The position numbers were made by a program, and so were the translations under genes. Below are positions 41,263 to 52,689 of a DNA stretch of 64,000 nt, piece after piece; within the stretch, counting starts at the first letter, position 1; every line of letters begins with the position of its first letter. The stretch is from Branchipolynoe longqiensis (Eukaryota > Annelida > Polychaeta > Phyllodocida > Polynoidae), in contig CM059187.1 of NCBI GenBank assembly GCA_030323885.1, positions 136,919,012-136,983,011 of the forward strand. The letters run 5' to 3'. A model generated the notes under the pieces. The model was not told the origin of the DNA. It made no database searches and saw nothing but the letters and a program-made list of their open reading frames with translations.

Positions 41263-41487
41263 GTTTAAAATGGCGCCGATGTGAGTCTAACAAGCTCTGA
41301 CTGGCCTCTGGCGAAATGGTGGTGGCGCCAGGATAGCACAGCGGGAACTGGCCCGCAGGAAATAGCACAATAAATATCGAACGCTATTAATAAAAGGCAG
41401 CAATAAATGCTAGGATCCTGAAGGATATATGATAGAAGCTCCGCCCCTTTACAGTGCTTTATATTCATAGTAATAAATTATATATCA
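41263..41487 (-). repeat. N3 terminal repeat A1
   Basis: This is the outer 5' copy of A. It ends at 41487 and is followed by (TA)-rich repeats. Confidence 0.85.
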
Positions 41488-41845
41488 CATATATATGCAT
41501 ATACACACATATATATGCATATATATGTATAATTATATACATATACACGCATATATGTGCATACATACACATATTCTTGAAGATTGAAGACATATATGTG
41601 TATATATATATTTATATATATATATACACATATATACGCGTATATACGCATATATACGCATATATATGTGTATATATGTGTATAATGTTCATATATAAAC
41701 ATATGCACATGTAGATATGTATATATACACATATATACGCATATATATACTTGTATATATGTGTATCTATGCACATCTATATCTTTTTTATAGAATGTCT
41801 TAATAATTGTTTTTAAATGCATAATTATATTAACATTAATCAATG
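41488..41845. repeat. (TATATACACA)-like simple repeat
   Basis: An AT-rich microsatellite-like region of TA, CATA and TACACA words. Long open frames here are artefacts of the repeat. Confidence 0.9.
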
Positions 41846-41849
41846 TGCC

Positions 41850-42012
41850 TTTACCTGACTCGACATTAGTCGACTTTACGGGGCGGGATTTTACCCGGCT
41901 CAACTTTACCCGGCTCGACTTTAGCCGGCTTGACTTTACCCTGCTTGCCTTTACCCGGCTCGACTTTAACCGGCTCAACATTACCCACCTCAACTCTAGC
42001 CAACTCGACTCG
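41850..42012 (+). repeat. 15-16-bp minisatellite, about ten copies
   Basis: The unit TTTACCCGGCTCGAC repeats with changes inside the surrounding TA-rich array. Confidence 0.85.
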
Positions 42013-42250
42013 GCATATATTTGGATAATTATATACATATACATGCATATATGTGCATACATGCGCATATATACACATGCATACACATAGATACGTACAT
42101 ATACACATATATATATACGCGTATATTGTATAAGCATATATACATATATAATATGCATATATACATGTAGATACATGTATTTGTGTGTGTATGTGTGTAT
42201 GTGTGCATGTGTGTATGTGTGTATATGTATATGGGTATATGTACACATGT
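42013..42250. repeat. TA- and TG-rich simple repeat
   Basis: ATATAC and GTGTATG words continue on the far side of the minisatellite. Confidence 0.9.
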
Positions 42251-42255
42251 GTACC

Positions 42256-42605
42256 AGACGGGATGGCCGAATGAGTTAGAGCGTCCGTCTCCCGTGCTGG
42301 TAGATCGTGGGGTCGTGGGTTCGAGTCCCGGTCGAGTCAAACCAATGACTTTAAAATTGATACTTGTCGCTTCCTAGCCAGGTGCTCGGCATTATTAGGA
42401 TAGGGCAAGGACTGGTGTACTCAGTGTCAGGATAATGTGACTGAGGGGGATACCAGGTCATGGTGCCGGCGGCCTGTTTTCCCAGTGGGACAGCACTATA
42501 AAGTCACCATGAGTGTGCACTGTCACAAGTCGGTACACGTCCTGATATGACCTCAGATGTTGCTAGGATGAAAAACAACAACAGACAAACAACAAACAAA
42601 CAAAC
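42256..42605 (+). repeat. tRNA-headed SINE, best copy
   Basis: The head has TGGCCGAATGAGTTAGAGC (A box) and GGGTTCGAGTCCC (B box). Then come AACCAATGACTT, a conserved body (GGTCATGGTGCCGGCGG, CCCAGTGGGACAGCACTATAAAG, CACTGTCACAAG, CCTGATATGACC) and an ACAAAC tail. Pol III would transcribe it; LINE machinery would mobilise it. Similar copies or parts occur at 34680, 50563, 60630 and 61130. Confidence 0.85.
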
Positions 42606-42987
42606 AAACACATGTGTACATGAATACATGTATACATGTATATATGTATATAATACGTATATGGGTCGTTCTCAGAAACTGTGTACCACTTGAGGTAGTC
42701 TACTTGAAATGCATATTTAAAAGAAACCCATTATTGGAGTGTCAATATTTAGATTTCATCAGTTAGCCCAATAATGTCATCATTTAGCCCAATATATGTA
42801 TATATATATAGATGTATATACATATATGTATGTGTATATATTATATATACATGGCGACTTGGCTTGTTACCAGTAGAAGTCATACTCTGTCAATTACATG
42901 AAACTCTGCTTATTTGTTGTTTTAGAACTGAGCAACATCTAAGGTCATCTCAGCAGGTTGGAGAGCTTACCTCGATCGGGCTATGGT
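42606..42987. other. Non-coding, TA-rich
   Basis: Short ATGTATA arrays at 42606-42660 and 42780-42850. A block near 42915-42950 (AACATCTAAGGTCATCTCAG) resembles the SINE 3' part in reverse. No gene. Confidence 0.6.
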
Positions 42988-45900
42988 ACAACTACTGACA
43001 ATTGCCCAATGGAACGTCAGGACTCTTCTCGACCGAGAAGCAGCTGACCGACCAGAAAGACGTACGGCACTAGTAGCAATGGAACTGGCAAAATACAACA
43101 TCGACATTGCCGCCCTATGCGAAACAAGGTTCTCAGAGTCTGGTAGTCTCAATGACCTGGAATACTCTTTCTTCTGGAGTGGCAAACCCGAAGGAGAGAG
43201 AAGGGAGGCAGGAGTGGGCTTTGCTATCAAAAAGGACATCGTCACAAAGCTGACAGAAATGCCACGGCCAGTAAGTGACAGAATCATGACGATGAGACTA
43301 CCTTTGAGCAAGGACAACTTTGCTACAATTATCAGTGTGTACGCTCCAACAATGACAAACCCAGATGATAACAAGGAGGCCTTCTACAACCAGCTGGCAA
43401 GTACGCTCAGTGACATCCCTCACACGGATAAGCTACTGCTGATAGGAGACTTCAATGCAAGGATAGGAAGAGACAATGACAAGTGGCCCTTGGTCATGGG
43501 CAAACATGGAATCGGGAAATGCAACTCCAATGGTGAGCTCCTACTGGCTTTGTGCTCTGAGTTCGAACTGATAGTAACAAACACCATGTTCAAGCAGAAG
43601 GATGAACGCAAGACCACTTGGATGCATCCTCGTTCCAGGCACTGGCATATGATCGACTTCATCATCACAAGGTGCCGGGATAAGATGGACATCCACAGTA
43701 CTCGAGCCATGCGTGGAGCTAACTGCTGGACCGATCACCAGATGCTAAGGTCAAAAGTGGCATTCAGAATACGAGAAAAACACAACAGGCAAGGGACAAA
43801 TAAACCGACAAAGCTCAACACAGCAAAATTAAGTACCATCAGTCACAGGGAGAGCTTCAAGCGGGAGATGGACAGCGCTCTCGCACAATGGGAGGAGAAG
43901 GAAAGCCCAACACCAGATGAGGAATGGGCAGCGTTGCAGCAGGTTGTATACAACACAGCTAAAACTTATCTCGGCAAGCCAGACAGAAAACATCAGGACT
44001 GGTTCGACCCCAACAATCAGGAGCTACAGAATCTTATGAGCAGAAGAGACCAAGCCCACCAGAGAGTGTTGCAGACCAGGAACACTAGATCCACCACTGC
44101 AGCATACAAAGATGCCTGCAGATTGCTACAAAAATGCACCCGTGCATTGAAGTCAGACTGGTGGGAAATGAAGGCAGAGGAGCTGCAGAGAGCTGCAGAC
44201 AGAAACAACATGAAGGGCTTCTACAGCGGACTGAAGGAAGTGTGGGGACCCGTGAAGAAGGGAGCTGTTCACCTGAAATCAACAGATGGAACGGAGACCT
44301 TTTCCGACAGCAAGAGAGTTGTGGCAAGATGGAGCGAACACTTCCAGAAGCTACTCAACGTCCCTGGCGACATAGATCACGAAGCTCTGAACAACATCCA
44401 GCAGCGCATTACCAAAACATGCCTCGATGAGATTCCAACCATGGATGAGATGGCTAGAGCAATCGCCAGCCTGAAAGATGGCAAAGCACCTGGGGGTGAT
44501 GGAATTCCTGCCGAGGTATGGAAGCATGGAGGAGACAATCTGCTCAAAAGACTGCACCAACTAATCACCAATGCCTGGGAGGAGGGTTCTGTACCCCAAG
44601 CATGGAAGGATGCCAGCATTGTAACCATCTACAAGAAAGGTGATCGAACAGACTGTGGGAACTATAGAGGAATCTCTCTTCTTTCCATAGCAGGGAAGAT
44701 CTTCGCCAGGATCCTACTCAACAGACTATCTATTCACATAACACCTGGTGTAGTTCCAGAGTCACAGTGTGGCTTCAGAGGTAACCGGAGCACTGTGGAT
44801 ATGATATTTTGTCTCCGACAGCTACAAGAAAAGTGCATTGAGCAGGACCGACCACTGTACATGGTATTTGTCGATTTCACTAAGGCATTTGATACAGTCG
44901 GGAGGACCGGGCTATGGCAGCTACTGAGGAAGTACGGATGCCCAGAGAAGTTCACAACTATGATCGAGGCTCTACATACAGGAATGATGGCGAACGTTAG
45001 TGCTGGAGGGGAAGTCTCGGAATCGTTTGGGGTTACCAATGGGGTCAAGCAAGGTTGTGTACTGGCCCCCACGCTCTTCTCCATCTTCCTATCAGCAATG
45101 CTAGACGAGGCTTTCCGAGACATGGGGGATGGCATCTATATACAGTCCAGACAGAGCGCTGACCTATTCAATGTCGCACACTTCAGAGCGAAGACCAAGA
45201 CTACTCAGATACTGGTGAGAGAGCTACTATTCGCAGATGACAGTGCACTGGTTGCCCACTCTGCTGAAGAGACCCAGAAAATAGTGGACGCTTTCTCCGA
45301 TGCATCAAAGAAGTTTGGCCTGAAAATTAACATCAAGAAGACGGAGGTGCTGTACCAACCCAACTCTACAAGAACCCGAGAGGAGGAGATCATGGTTGAC
45401 GGAAACAAGCTGAACTCTGTTCCGGAATTCACCTATCTCGGAAGCACTATATCAAGTGATGGACGCATTGATGCTGAGATACAGAGGAGGATGGCCAAGG
45501 CTAGCGCATCTTTCGGCCGACTACGCCAGAGACTCTGGAACAACCACCATGTGTCCATTCGGGTCAAAGGTAAGATCTACCGCGCAATCGTGCTATCCAC
45601 CCTACTATACGGAGCCGAGGCCTGGACAGCGTACAGACGCAGGTGAAAAAGCTGCATGCCTTCATGATGCGACATCTGCGTTCAATCATGAGGCTAACCT
45701 GGAAGGACAAAGTGACGAATAAGGAAATACTCGAACGGATGGGGCTGCCCTCTATGGAAGATCTTCTGATCAAAAAGAATCTCCGGTGGACTGGACACCT
45801 CATGAGGATGTCATCAGACAGGCTACCAAAGCAGATCCTCTATTCTCAACTGTCTTCTGGCTACAGAAAGAGAGGGCGCCCCCGTCTCCGGTTCAAAGAT

Positions 45901-46040
45901 ACCATCAAGAGAAACCTGAAGCTGAGAGACATTAAGACCGACTCATGGACACAACTCTCACAGCAGAGAGCTAAATAGAGAGCGGCAGTCAAGTAATGAA
46001 AGCAGTCTTTGTCGCATCGCGACCGACAGCATGATGATGA
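42988..46040 (+). pseudogene. L1 second copy, 5' truncated and mutated
   Basis: It encodes endonuclease and RT like L1 from TIAQWNV on, with RT motifs intact. A 1-bp deletion near 45638 (TACAGACGCAGG) shifts the frame before the C-terminal region, and TGG has become TAG at about 45976. The first kilobase of L1 is missing. About 16 substitutions separate it from the first copy. Several make it closer to what I expect for the family (RDND, WSEHF, YLGSTIS). Confidence 0.88.
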
Positions 46041-46062
46041 TGTCTCCGCATTGGTGAATTGT

Positions 46063-46533
46063 GCATGTTAACATAACATGGGTAATTCGCCAGCGGAGAT
46101 AGGCCCCCACATAACTGAGCTAATCCGACTCCACCCTCCACAAGAACACCCATACACACAACCCCGACGCCCACCTAGCCTGAGACAACCTCCCCCCACC
46201 CTACGGGAGGAGACCCCCCCCCCCCATCTTCCACCAAAACACCACGTGACCACCCGAATCAGACCTCCCTCCACGGTCACAACTCCTCCAGCTGCCGGCC
46301 CGATAACACTACCACCACCTTCCTTTACCCACCCACCCACACCTCAAAAGAATGAGTATCGAAGGGTTAAGGGCTCGTTATGGCCAGGACCACCAGCACT
46401 GGGACACATAATAAGGGGAGGGGAGATAACGAATGAACACATGACTAGCATCCTGGAAAAACTGTCAACATAATGTAAACGAAAGACGAATAAACCCACT
46501 ATATACCTACACCTGTCTCCGCATTGGTGAATT
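46063..46533 (+). repeat. Copy of N2 A2, spacer and B2
   Basis: This corresponds to 17505-17979. Apart from the poly-C length I see no difference. Alone it would look like a short non-autonomous element, but its flanks show it is a duplicated piece. Confidence 0.9.
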
Positions 46534-47040
46534 GTCTTTATTTTTGCTTACCAGATGTTCGGCTCGCGAACTGTGTTCATCGCTGGGTGTGGAAATGTTC
46601 ATCGGCACACTGGAATGCACCTCATCCTCATCGACCCGTGCAAACAAGTTCAACACAACATAAGCCTGCTTACTCAGAATCGGCTGACAGTTCTGCACAA
46701 CTTGGAACTTGAAGTCTGTGCCGTCGATCCCGATCACTGCCTCACCATCTGGGGTGATCCGATGCCCCGAAAAAGTCAAAAGCGAACAGCGGGTGTTCGT
46801 CAGCCGACCTGGTGCCACTCTGTCAAAGATGTTCCTTGGCAGAACATTCGCCTCCGAACCAGTGTCGAGCTTGAACTTGACTGGATGACCGTTCACTCGG
46901 ACTGTCGCATACCAGAGGTCATCATCCCGTCCTGTGCTGCGGTCAACAGCACCAACAAACATATCCATCATCAATACATTGACTTCCGTCGGATCCGGGT
47001 CTTGCTCAGCATTGTGAGGGTCGGGCTCTTCGATGGTCAA
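46534..47040 (-). CDS. Copy of the G1 protease region
   Basis: The translation is the same as that of the first copy, including LDTGSEANVLP. See 17980-18486 for the domain description. Confidence 0.82.
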
Positions 47041-47616
47041 TTCGTTGACCCTGCCCAGTCTGCTCCGGAAGACCTTCCCGAAGTGCCCGATCTTCTTGCA
47101 AGCACTTTTCTAACGTTAGATCAGCTGTCTGCACCATTTTGTTCCTTAAAGTCGTGTTATTCACGCCAGCCACTAACCAATCACGCAAGCCACTAACCAA
47201 TCACGCAACAGCGATTCCTCCACCTGTCCATACTCGCAATCATTCACTCGGTCCCATAATGCAGTAATATACTTGGACATGTTCTTAGTAGCTTGGTTAT
47301 GAGTATTAAAACGGTAGCATGTCATTATTAAGTTACTTTTACTGGTACAATACGCTTGAAATGCGTCAGTGAGCGGTCCAATCTTGTCTCGTTCTGCGAG
47401 CAGGATGGACATATTGGCAAAGACCTTTTGCGCTTCCTCGCCGGCGACGTGAAGAAAAATGCAACATTGCACTCGCTCTGCCTTCGTTACGACAACTGCA
47501 GCCGTGGCATATATATCATATGCTCTGATCCATGTTTTCCAGTTCGATCTTGCGTTATTACAGAGGATGAGCTGTCCTGGCGGCCTGAGACCTGGCAATG
47601 TGTTAGCGGGTGGCAT
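47041..47616 (-). pseudogene. Copy of G1 gag
   Basis: It has the same 20-bp tandem duplication (47169-47208) and frame break as the first copy. The start corresponds to 19062. Confidence 0.82.
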
Positions 47617-47635
47617 TCTTCCACATCTGACACCA

Positions 47636-47795
47636 TGTAAAAGTACAACGTCTGAACACTTTGACTTCTGGATACTGAATGCTTTATTCACCATCCAGGG
47701 CACTGAACCGCCGGCACGCTTTGTCTATGATGTCATCTCATTAGCATATCCTTTGTTCTCCACTCGTGCCTGGATGCCTTTATGCATATATTACA
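47636..47795 (-). repeat. Copy of G1 5' LTR
   Basis: This matches 19082-19241 base for base as far as I can see. The PBS copy is at 47618-47635. Confidence 0.75.
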
Positions 47796-48559
47796 GTAGG
47801 CGCAACATCGGCCAAATCCAAATGACAGGCAATCTCTCTTTTTTTATTTTAAACTCACCCTCTCGCCTTGTAGGCCTATGTGTTTACATGTGAAACACCA
47901 GCCAGCAGCCGGGCTGATCAAACCCACCACAAGATGGCACTGCAAAATTTACATTACCATGGGAGAGACAGGCAGTGAGCCGTCTTAGTCTTATAGGGTC
48001 TTTGGCTTAATTCCGATTTCTGAAACCTGACTATCCACGTTGCCTACATGAAGCCCATCTAACTTTCTCTACAGGTGGCGCCACAGGGGAGGTTCAATGC
48101 CTTTTGAAAACTTGCTGTAACTGCGTAAGTGAATAACATTTAGTTAGTTTGTGTTTTACGTCCCAGTAACATCTGAACTAAACATCAGAACCATTACAGG
48201 TTCAGGAGCTTAGTGAGATACTGGCATTATGTTCCAGTCATATTATACTGATGCAGACAAGATAGTGACATACGCCAATTACAATTACGGTTTGACTAGC
48301 AATAAGTACTAGCATCTAGACTATAGAGGGGTGTTCGGTCCGATGGCGTAGGCCATGACACCTACAATATCTGTGTTGTTGGACACAAGGGTTCAAAAGT
48401 ATATTGTGCTTATCACCCAGTCCCGTACCATAATAGGTTAGTACAAAATGTCTTGTGTATATCACCGAGTCCCGTACCATAATTAGTTAATTAATGATCG
48501 GAAGTCAATCATAAGAAGTGCGCCACGTTGAAGCAGTTTTAAATCCTCTGCTTGATTGA

Positions 48560-49093
48560 TACCCCAGTCACACGAGGCCTGCATTCGCTTAGGATCGATT
48601 CGTGACATCAATACGTCCTCCTTACGACTGCCTTACATGCTGATGCCGCGAGGTCACCGACCTCCCAGCGACCATTTCGGAAATTTTGGTTGTATGAAGA
48701 ATGCCGCTGTTGCACTTGCGACCTCCTTGCGACCAGTGCGGTTGCCGCCTGGTCGCCATTGGTTGGTGACCTGGCACTGCCAGGTCTCCTACCTCTTGGT
48801 CAGCAAGCGATCGGTGCCAATGCGTGCAATGCCGTGCTCACCGTGTGGTTGCCGCCAGGCCACGAGCGAGCAGACGACAAAAACCAAAGCGACACGCAGC
48901 TTTTACACCTACAAAGTGGTCGCTGGGCCAGCGCTGACCCGGCGCCGACTGCACTCGGCAACTGGTCGGTGCCAGGGCGTTGACCGCATTTTTGAATCAA
49001 TGTATCAAGTGGGATGCTGGGAGGTTGGCGTCCTTTTGGTCCTAAGGCGGTCAGAGGTCGGAGGCGGACGATGCCTCTTGTGTGACTGGGGTA
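48560..49093. mobile_element. MITE with TACCCCAGTCACAC inverted ends
   Basis: The left end TACCCCAGTCACACGAGGC and right end complement TACCCCAGTCACACAAGAGGC form TIRs. The interior is rich in GCGACC/GGTCGC words (CGACCTCCTTGCGACC) and has no gene. It resembles the MITE at 62517. Probably a non-autonomous DNA transposon of Harbinger/ISL2EU style; the superfamily is uncertain. Confidence 0.75.
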
Positions 49094-49535
49094 TCAGATA
49101 GTCCCTCAACCTATTAGGCCTAAGCATAGGTAGGCCTATGCCTATATAGATCTATGTTTGAGTTTCACTGACCATTTATCTCCCTATTCTAGAAACCGAT
49201 AGTTGAAATTACAGAAAGGAGTTTGTCATGAATATGGCCTGTACTGCCAGCACGGCGCAAAGAAACCACCAATCAGTCAATCGATTAATTAATCAACATA
49301 TAATTTAGGTTTTAAAGTATAAGTAAGATGCTTCAAAATTACAATCGTTTAAAGGAAACTGTGTGAGGAATATATTCATCTAGGGATTTGTGATATGTTT
49401 CTATTATTAGCTTATCTTCTTTAAGCTAAGATTCCATATACCTGGTATGCGGCATGTGAATCTGAATGAGCATGGTTAATATGTCTCATTCCTTCTACGC
49501 AGCAATATAGATTTAATTGGTGCATCGTTATCTAT
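49094..49535. other. Non-coding stretch
   Basis: AT-rich, with no recognised gene or repeat. Confidence 0.5.
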
Positions 49536-50128
49536 AGCCGTGTTCACACGGGCAAAATGTGAGGCGAATCAGGCAAATCGAATCAGGTGAGGCGAATTAG
49601 GCGCCCGTTCACATGGGCACTGCGTGAGGCGGAAGTGAATATCTGCGCATGAGCAAGTCCAGACTAACCAGCGGCAGTTTGGGTTCGTCGACGTCGGCCG
49701 AGAGAGTGTGGGTTCGACCTAGATATGTATTTAATGAATCTTATTGGTTTGGAACGATCAAAACTTCTGCTGGGCAGTGAAACCCTAAAAATAAATGATG
49801 AAAAAAATATCTGTGCGTAGATAGCGGTTTCATTAATTAAATTATATAATATGCGCTTTTGATCGACCGGAAAGTCAACAAACTAAGGTCGACTGCGCAT
49901 GCGTGTGAGGTGCTTAATCCGCCTCAGTGCGTCCACACGGGCAAAATAAATCGAATCAGAGAAATCGCCTCATGTAAACTACCTCGCTTAGGTGGTTTAC
50001 AGGATCCGCATCACGTGAATCGAATCAGCCCTAATCCGCCTCAGACGTCCGTTCACACGGGAAATGTGAGGCGAACTAGGCAAGTCGCTTTCTACGAATC
50101 GATTTACATTGCCCGTGTGAACACGGCT
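49536..50128. mobile_element. MITE with GCCGTGTTCACACGGGCAA inverted ends
   Basis: AGCCGTGTTCACACGGGCAA at the left is perfectly inverted at 50109-50128. The interior repeats GAGGCGAATCAGG and AATCGAATCAG words near both ends and has no transposase. A further pair of GTTCACACGGG-like words lies inside at 49606 and 50052. Confidence 0.85.
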
Positions 50129-50562
50129 TAAGATGGGTGTATGTAGGGTCACACTTTCGAAAGTAATTTGGTTACGGAAAATTCATGCTTTCATTGGGAT
50201 ATGCGGCTTTAAATATAGTTAATGATGACACTGGTAAGCACTGTCACACACTAATTAATTCCCCATGAATAGAAACACAAAAATCCTCTGGTGGGCCATG
50301 TACAACGTAGCTAACTATATTGAGAATACTGTTGAGTCATTGATCCATACGTTTAACCCTTGAGCAACCACATACATTTAACATATCTAGAAATACATAG
50401 ATATACAGTATATAAGTAGAAAGTGCTCATCAGAATACAAACTGCAAATTGTAAATACGTTGTTATACAAACGCCCCCAGATTAATGCTACGTCACGAGT
50501 ATGAGAACGTTCTAAATAAAGAGAGTTAACAACTAGAATACACAGTATTGACATCAATATGT
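50129..50562. other. Non-coding stretch
   Basis: I see nothing recognisable here. Confidence 0.5.
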
Positions 50563-50720
50563 GAGACGGGATGGCCGAATGAGTTAGAGCATCCGTCTCC
50601 CGTGTTGGTAGATCGGGGGTTCGAATCCTGGTCGAGTCAAACCAATGACTTAAAAATTGATACTTGTCGCCTCCTAGCCAGACGCTCAGCATTATTAGGA
50701 TAGGGCAAAGAGCAGTAGAA
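50563..50720 (+). repeat. tRNA-headed SINE, 3' truncated
   Basis: ACGGGATGGCCGAATGAG and GGGGTTCGAATCC match the head at 42256, followed by AACCAATGACTTAAAAATTG and the CATTATTAGGATAGGGCAA block. The body after this is lost. Confidence 0.8.
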
Positions 50721-51020
50721 TGAGAAAGACCAGTTGTCTGCGACTGAAATTTCTCCTGCTTAATCAACTAATGTACCAAAGAAAGAAAAAAATAAAAGAA
50801 AAAATACTTCATGGAACACCCACTCTGAATGAACGGACAGAGGGGAAGCCTGGCCTCAAAGGATGACCCACGGATGTCTGAGGCACGAATGCCCAGAGCA
50901 ATGCACAGATGCCTGAGGCTCAGATGCACAGATAGTCGACAGAGACATGAGCAGCCGTAACGGAGACGGCCGTAACGGAGACGGCGAGGAACTGCGGTGA
51001 CACGCGAGGCACAGGGATAT

Positions 51021-51145
51021 AATCAGGAAAAACACAAAGACAGCAAGTATAATTATGGTAACTTTAATCAAGATAAGGTTGAAACGTCCGGTTACACAAT
51101 GTCAGCTCACAAGTGCTTATGAACGAGGCTAGAGATGCTATGGCC
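51021..51145 (-). repeat. N4 repeat B2
   Basis: It matches B1 (51473-51597) over 125 bp with about two differences (AAGATAAGG versus AAGGTAAGG, TATGAACG versus TATAAACG). Confidence 0.92.
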
Positions 51146-51180
51146 CTAACTAAATGTCATACGTGGGGCGGATGGGAGGC

Positions 51181-51474
51181 CAATTTTAAGGCTGGTCAAA
51201 GTCTCCTGGCTCCTCTGGTCGTAATGACAGAAACCCACTGCTGCGTCGCCTTATATAGCTAACTTGTACCCACAAAGAAACGCGTCAACAACTTAAGCAC
51301 ACTGCCTGCTACTTCATCAGAACCTGAGATCCAAGGCGCCAACAACGGCGACTGAGTTAAATACGTAGTTCTGACGAATTCCGCTAGTCGGCGCCAAAGA
51401 CGTCCTGGCTACTGGCACGCCTTGTACTGTCTTCGCGATCCTGATTACCTGCAATGCCAAAGCATTACGCACAA
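51181..51474 (-). repeat. N4 repeat A2
   Basis: It matches A1 (54450-54750), including CTTATATAGCTAACTTG and GCCAAAGACGTCCTGG. The tip holds the small inverted repeat AATGC-CAAA-GCATT beside ACGCACAA. Confidence 0.92.
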
Positions 51475-51597
51475 TCAGGAAAAACACAAAGACAGCAAGT
51501 ATAATTATGGTAACTTTAATCAAGGTAAGGTTGAAACGTCCGGTTACACAATGTCAGCTCACAAGTGCTTATAAACGAGGCTAGAGATGCTATGGCC
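51473..51597 (-). repeat. N4 repeat B1
   Basis: It begins at the YR stop codon (TAG within GGCCATAGC) and abuts A2. Confidence 0.92.
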
Positions 51598-52546
51598 AAA
51601 AAGTGTTCGATAGCAATCTCGGAGCCGAGACCGACGGTTTCCGAGGGACATATGCATGCACCGCGGATGATTTCCAGTGACCAAGGTCTCTTATGTCCTG
51701 AAGGGGGACCCCGAGGCGGGCACAGGCCTGGGCCCCACCTCTACGAAGACTATGCAGCGTCATGGCGTCTGGGGATCCGATGCCCAGCGCTGAGAGAGCG
51801 TGGCGAAGAACTTTGGTAGCCCTCCTCGGTGTGATGGGCGTCCCATGCGCATCCAGGAATGCCGGCCCATCCGGATGTGGCATCAGGCTCCGAAAGTAAG
51901 TCTCCCACGCCTGTACCGGGCAGTATTGTGACCCAGGTATCGCTGGTACGTGAATAACATGTGCCAAAGTTGAATCCCAGGATTTCCTCGAGCTGCAGAC
52001 CCTTATGACCAGGGCTGGATCAGTATATGTTATATCCTTGGCCCGCAACATGTGCCTTGTAGATGATGTCTCCGGCGTAGTAGATTACTCTGTCTGAGTA
52101 GCATAAAATATCCAATTATTAGGACGGCAATCACTGCAGCACCATTTGGACCAGTCGGCTGTAAATAGTCCACGACTGACATGAGAACATCAGGCTTCAA
52201 CGGCGGGGCCTGCACCGGTATGTGTGTGCACCCGCGTCACCCCACGCTTCACAAGAGAGACAAGGTACGTATCGAATGCACCCGGGTCGCCATTGAGCGA
52301 CATAACACAAGCCCTTGCACCGCTCAAGTAGTTCATGATCGTGCATGCTGATGCCAACTGCTCCCTAAGCTTCATCACATATGAGATAAAATCATACTGT
52401 GATGGAGCCAATGGGTCACCGCCACGTTCCTTAACATAGTTGACGTAGTTTTCCGCCTGCCGACTCTTGTTCTTCCATGCACTCCAGGTCAAACCTTCCC
52501 TCAGGAAATGAACCAGTCTGCAGTGATGATCTCTTGAATAACCCAT
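51590..52546 (-). pseudogene. N4 tyrosine recombinase, one frame break
   Basis: The start is ATG at 52546 (MGYSRDHHCRLVHFLREGLTWSAWKNK), aligning with GYTDEQHERIL of N2. The first frame runs to about 52190. A shifted frame (52215-52030, then 52051-51590) has MLLRQSNLL (Arg), LHSLRRGGAQACARLG (His-x-x-Arg) and LGHWKSSAVHAYV (Trp and Tyr). Breaks lie near 52200 and 52040. All catalytic residues are retained. Unlike N1 and N2 it has its own ATG directly before the conserved Gly-Tyr. Confidence 0.82.
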
Positions 52547-52689
52547 GGCAAAGAGGGCAATTATTAAACTTTGACACAGATTATATTATAGCACATCATC
52601 GTAATCGACATACACCGGCCGCACTCCATTCTGGACACAGATCATATGCATGAAGCTAGTACATCGTCGGAGCAATCAGTGGCTTGAAA

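Larger units (their letters stand above)
35303..41487 (-). mobile_element. N3, decayed YR retrotransposon with split direct repeats
   Basis: Minus-strand order is A1 (41487-41263), a leader with a tandem duplication, ORF1 with zinc finger, RT, RNase H, YR, B1 (35727-35630), A2 (35630-35416), a 17-bp spacer and B2 (35398-35303). The repeat plan is the same as in N2 and N4, although the proteins are distant from them. A1 and A2 differ by a 10-bp indel and a few substitutions. The coding frames are broken in several places. Confidence 0.85.
42988..48457 (+). repeat. Second copy of 14429-19903 (segmental duplication)
   Basis: The copy begins inside L1 (ACAACTACTG) and carries, in order, the L1 remainder, the end of N2 B1, A2, spacer, B2, G1 protease, gag, PBS, LTR and flank. 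The offset is 28559, falling to 28554 after a 1-bp deletion in L1 and a poly-C run shorter by four. The identical nested junctions exclude independent insertion. The right limit is approximate because the first copy ends in the gap. Confidence 0.93.

Noticed and set aside
41478..42248. Tyr/His/Ile-rich ORFs
   Set aside because: They are translations of TA/CA microsatellites.
42256..42340. Functional tRNA gene
   Set aside because: The A and B boxes are present, but a conserved SINE body and an AC-rich tail follow, and other copies have the same body.
42988..48457. Independent L1 insertion, or LINE 3' transduction of downstream sequence
   Set aside because: The copy includes the end of B1, A2, B2 and 2 kb of G1 up to the LTR and flank in the same order. 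Its left border lies in the endonuclease region with no target duplication seen. A duplication is simpler.
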